Assembly (NCBI GenBank): GCA_019113985.1
Contig: DXGJ01000004.1
Location: 1-50,740 of the forward strand
Length of the DNA: 50,740 nt
From: Candidatus Levilactobacillus faecigallinarum
Lineage (GTDB): Bacteria; Bacillota; Bacilli; Lactobacillales; Lactobacillaceae
Direction: 5' to 3'
The notes under the pieces were generated by a model that ran no database searches, was not told where the DNA came from, and worked only from the letters and a program-made list of their open reading frames with translations. Both the position numbers and the translations under genes were made by a program. The stretch's first letter is position 1, and the number at the start of each line of letters is the position of its first letter. Shown piece by piece: positions 49,467 to 50,740 of this stretch.

Positions 49467-50018
49467 ATGGTTGAGTCAGCTGAAAAGCAATGGTACGTTC
49501 TGCACACTTACGCAGGATACGAAAACAAGGTTAAGGCGAACTTGGAATCACGGTCCGAATCCATGGGGATGCAGGACAACATCTTCCGGGTAGTCGTTCC
49601 TGAAGAAGAGGAACACGAAGTGAAGAATGGTAAGGACAAGGTCACGATGGAAAAGACCTTCCCCGGCTACGTGCTGATTGAAATGGTCATGAGCGACCAG
49701 GCTTGGTACATCGTCCGGAACACGCCGGGAGTCACTGGGTTCCTGGGGTCTCATGGACAAGGTAGTAAGCCAACGCCATTGTTGCCAGACGAAGTGGAAC
49801 GGATTATGCGGACGATTGGCATCTCTGCCCGGCATGCCGACCTGGACGTTGCGCCAGGCGATTCCGTGACCATCGTGGACGGGGCCTTCGCCAACTTGGT
49901 TGGGAAGATCACTGAAGTCGACAACGAGAAGATGAAGTTGAAGGTCAACATCGACATGTTCGGTCGTGAGACCAGCACCGAATTAAACTTCGACCAAGTC
50001 GACCCAGTCGTTAAGTAA
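49467..50018 (+). CDS. nusG: Transcription termination/antitermination factor NusG
   Basis: This 183-residue protein starts at ATG 49467 behind AAAAGGAG. The NGN domain (KQWYVLHTYAGYENKVKANL, FPGYVLIEM, RNTPGVTGFLG) is followed by a KOW domain (GDSVTIVDGAFANLVGKI) near residues 130-165. It couples RNA polymerase to ribosomes or Rho. The length is usual for Firmicutes. Confidence 0.97.
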   Translation: MVESAEKQWYVLHTYAGYENKVKANLESRSESMGMQDNIFRVVVPEEEEHEVKNGKDKVTMEKTFPGYVLIEMVMSDQAWYIVRNTPGVTGFLGSHGQGSKPTPLLPDEVERIMRTIGISARHADLDVAPGDSVTIVDGAFANLVGKITEVDNEKMKLKVNIDMFGRETSTELNFDQVDPVVK

Positions 50019-50049
50019 GCTAAACTTCTGTCATGGTGCCTTACCGGGG

Positions 50050-50184
50050 GTTACCAACAGGGCTGGAACGTGGTGGGCACGATTAGAAGCCAATCAAAAA
50101 CGATTGTCTTCTAAGTCGGCGTTGCTGTAGGTTGACCCAGAACGTCAATCAATAGCAACGACACCACTGAGTCCTGTTAGTAAC
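50050..50184 (-). repeat. Branched structured element, copy 2
   Basis: The outer stem pairs 50050-50061 with 50173-50184 (12 positions; GTTACCAACAGG with CCTGTTAGTAAC, one G-U on the minus strand). The second stem GTGGTG/CACCAC (50070-50075 with 50162-50167) has the same sequence as copy 1. Two hairpins follow: 50083-50114 (TTAGAAG/CTTCTAA, mismatch, CAATC/GATTG) and 50120-50160 (CGTTGCT/AGCAACG and TTGAC/GTCAA). On the minus strand the joining blocks TCGTGCC and CCGAC match copy 1 in place and in part in sequence. It lies 31 bases after nusG, in opposite orientation. Confidence 0.65.
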
Positions 50185-50230
50185 TTCCTCACGGCAAGAC
50201 GGACGCTTAATAACTAGTAATAATAAGTGA

Positions 50231-50269
50231 AATGATGGCTTCCGCGGTAATCGGGGGCCATCATTTTTT
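50231..50269 (+). terminator. Terminator after nusG
   Basis: AATGATGGC (50231-50239) pairs with GCCATCATT (50257-50265), followed by T residues. It separates nusG from rplK transcription. Confidence 0.87.
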
Positions 50270-50371
50270 GGAATGGCTGATTCAAGAGCATTTCCATGAA
50301 GTGAGCTAACACATTTAAGAAACGCTGCAGGTGGAAAACACATGGCTTGTTGACTAACCAGGAGGCCGTGA

Positions 50372-50474
50372 GGACAGTCAAAATTGGGTTCAGGTGTGAA
50401 ATTTGACTAGGTTGCGAGGCCTTGCAACCTAGTCAAATCGTGCCCACGCCATTCCAGCCCAATTTTGATTGTCC
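50372..50474 (+). repeat. Branched structured element, copy 3 (single-hairpin form)
   Basis: The outer stem of 17 pairs joins 50372-50388 with 50458-50474 with one G-U pair. The second stem GGTGTG/CACGCC (50393-50398 with 50445-50450) and a perfect 14-pair hairpin (50402-50415 with 50424-50437) follow. The block TCGTGCC (50438-50444) is identical to copies 1 and 2, and TTCCAG after the second stem matches copy 2. The second hairpin of the other copies is missing. It lies between nusG and rplK, 35 bases before the rplK promoter. Confidence 0.65.
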
Positions 50475-50509
50475 GGTAGGCGGAGGAGTAGGACGAAAGC
50501 AAAAAGAAC

Positions 50510-50538
50510 TTGTGACCCCGCATGATGTGTGTTAAACT
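50510..50538 (+). promoter_or_regulatory. Promoter of the rplK operon
   Basis: TTGTGA (50510-50515) and TAAACT (50533-50538) are 17 bases apart, about 100 bases before the rplK start. Confidence 0.65.
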
Positions 50539-50580
50539 CTTCAAGTATGCGTGTTATAGATGACACACATTCTGTTAAAC

Positions 50581-50614
50581 GTGGGAGAAGCAAATTGATC
50601 GCTTCACTTACCAC
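50581..50614 (+). promoter_or_regulatory. Candidate ribosomal protein L1-binding leader before rplK
   Basis: GTGG-GA-GAAGC pairs with GCTTC-actta-CCAC. The unpaired GA and ACTTA positions next to GTGG/CCAC resemble the L1-binding leader of rplK-rplA operons in Firmicutes, by which L1 represses its own synthesis. Found by eye. Confidence 0.55.
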
Positions 50615-50640
50615 ACACGGACTTAAGGAGGTATTGTCTC

Positions 50641-50740
50641 GTGGCTAAAAAAGTAGCTAACGTAGTTAAACTGCAGATTCCTGCAGGCAAAGCAACCCCA
50701 GCTCCCCAAGTTGGACCAGCACTGGGTCAAGCAGGGATCA
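50641..50740 (+). CDS. rplK: 50S ribosomal protein L11 (3' partial)
   Basis: The gene starts at GTG 50641 behind AAGGAGG and runs off the window after 33 codons. [20 protein letters not shown] followed by [10 protein letters not shown] is the conserved start of L11, which forms the GTPase-associated centre with 23S rRNA. Confidence 0.96.
   Translation, partial: MAKKVANVVKLQIPAGKATPAPQVGPALGQAGI

Noticed and set aside
1-50740. CRISPR array, rRNA or tRNA genes
   Set aside because: No regularly spaced repeats and no recognisable rRNA or tRNA sequence were seen on either strand.

Overview
The window is chromosomal DNA of a lactic acid bacterium of the family Lactobacillaceae, probably a heterofermentative Levilactobacillus-like species; genus is an inference. 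The evidence is the gene order radA, PIN/TRAM gene, gltX, cysS, mrnC, rlmB, yacP, sigH-like gene, rpmG, secE, nusG, rplK, plus PepC, mannose-family PTS genes, strong AAGGAGG ribosome binding sites and cre-like CcpA sites.

Positions 1 to about 18,030 are the right half of a prophage with a contractile tail. The order is tape measure protein (5' end outside the window), LysM protein, a small acidic protein, hub, XkdR/XkdS/XkdT/XkdU-like baseplate proteins, a long tail fibre, three tandem small fibre-tip-like proteins, an appendage protein, two XkdX-like small proteins, membrane proteins, holin and GH25 endolysin. Two accessory genes follow, then a short leftward cluster (HTH protein and two tiny membrane peptides) under a promoter overlapped by a perfect-armed palindrome. 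Integrase and repressor would lie to the left, outside the window.

The most unusual feature lies among the three tandem fibre-tip-like genes (11661-13625). The second and third are each preceded by a tiny leader ORF with a strong ribosome binding site, starting MKLIN and running into nine G residues followed at once by a stop codon. In the frame reached by losing one G, each leader instead reads through two hairpins and stops exactly over the ATG of the next gene (TAATG and TGATG). The second hairpin hides that gene's ribosome binding site. This looks like a twice-repeated poly-G slippage switch controlling which fibre protein is made.

Positions 18,228-37,089 are mostly transport and metabolism: a 3-hydroxyacyl-CoA dehydrogenase, a MATE exporter, a HAD phosphatase, a mannose-family PTS operon (EIIA, EIIB, EIIC, EIID), a lone EAL protein, a zinc-binding lipoprotein behind a Zur-like box, an LCP cell-wall ligase, a TnpB (IS200/IS605-type) element, an AEC transporter, an APC amino acid permease, phosphoglycerate mutase, a penicillin-binding-protein-like serine hydrolase, PepC and a polytopic membrane protein.

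Positions 37,173-50,740 are housekeeping: rpiA, a small acetyltransferase-like gene, dUTPase, radA, PIN/TRAM, gltX, a PaaX-like regulator with a tautomerase where cysE often lies, cysS, mrnC, rlmB, yacP, a SigH-like sigma factor, rpmG, secE, nusG and the start of rplK. Three copies of a branched, covarying inverted-repeat structure occur at 32138-32268, 50050-50184 and 50372-50474, two of them in the unusually long nusG-rplK gap. I could not match it to a named family.
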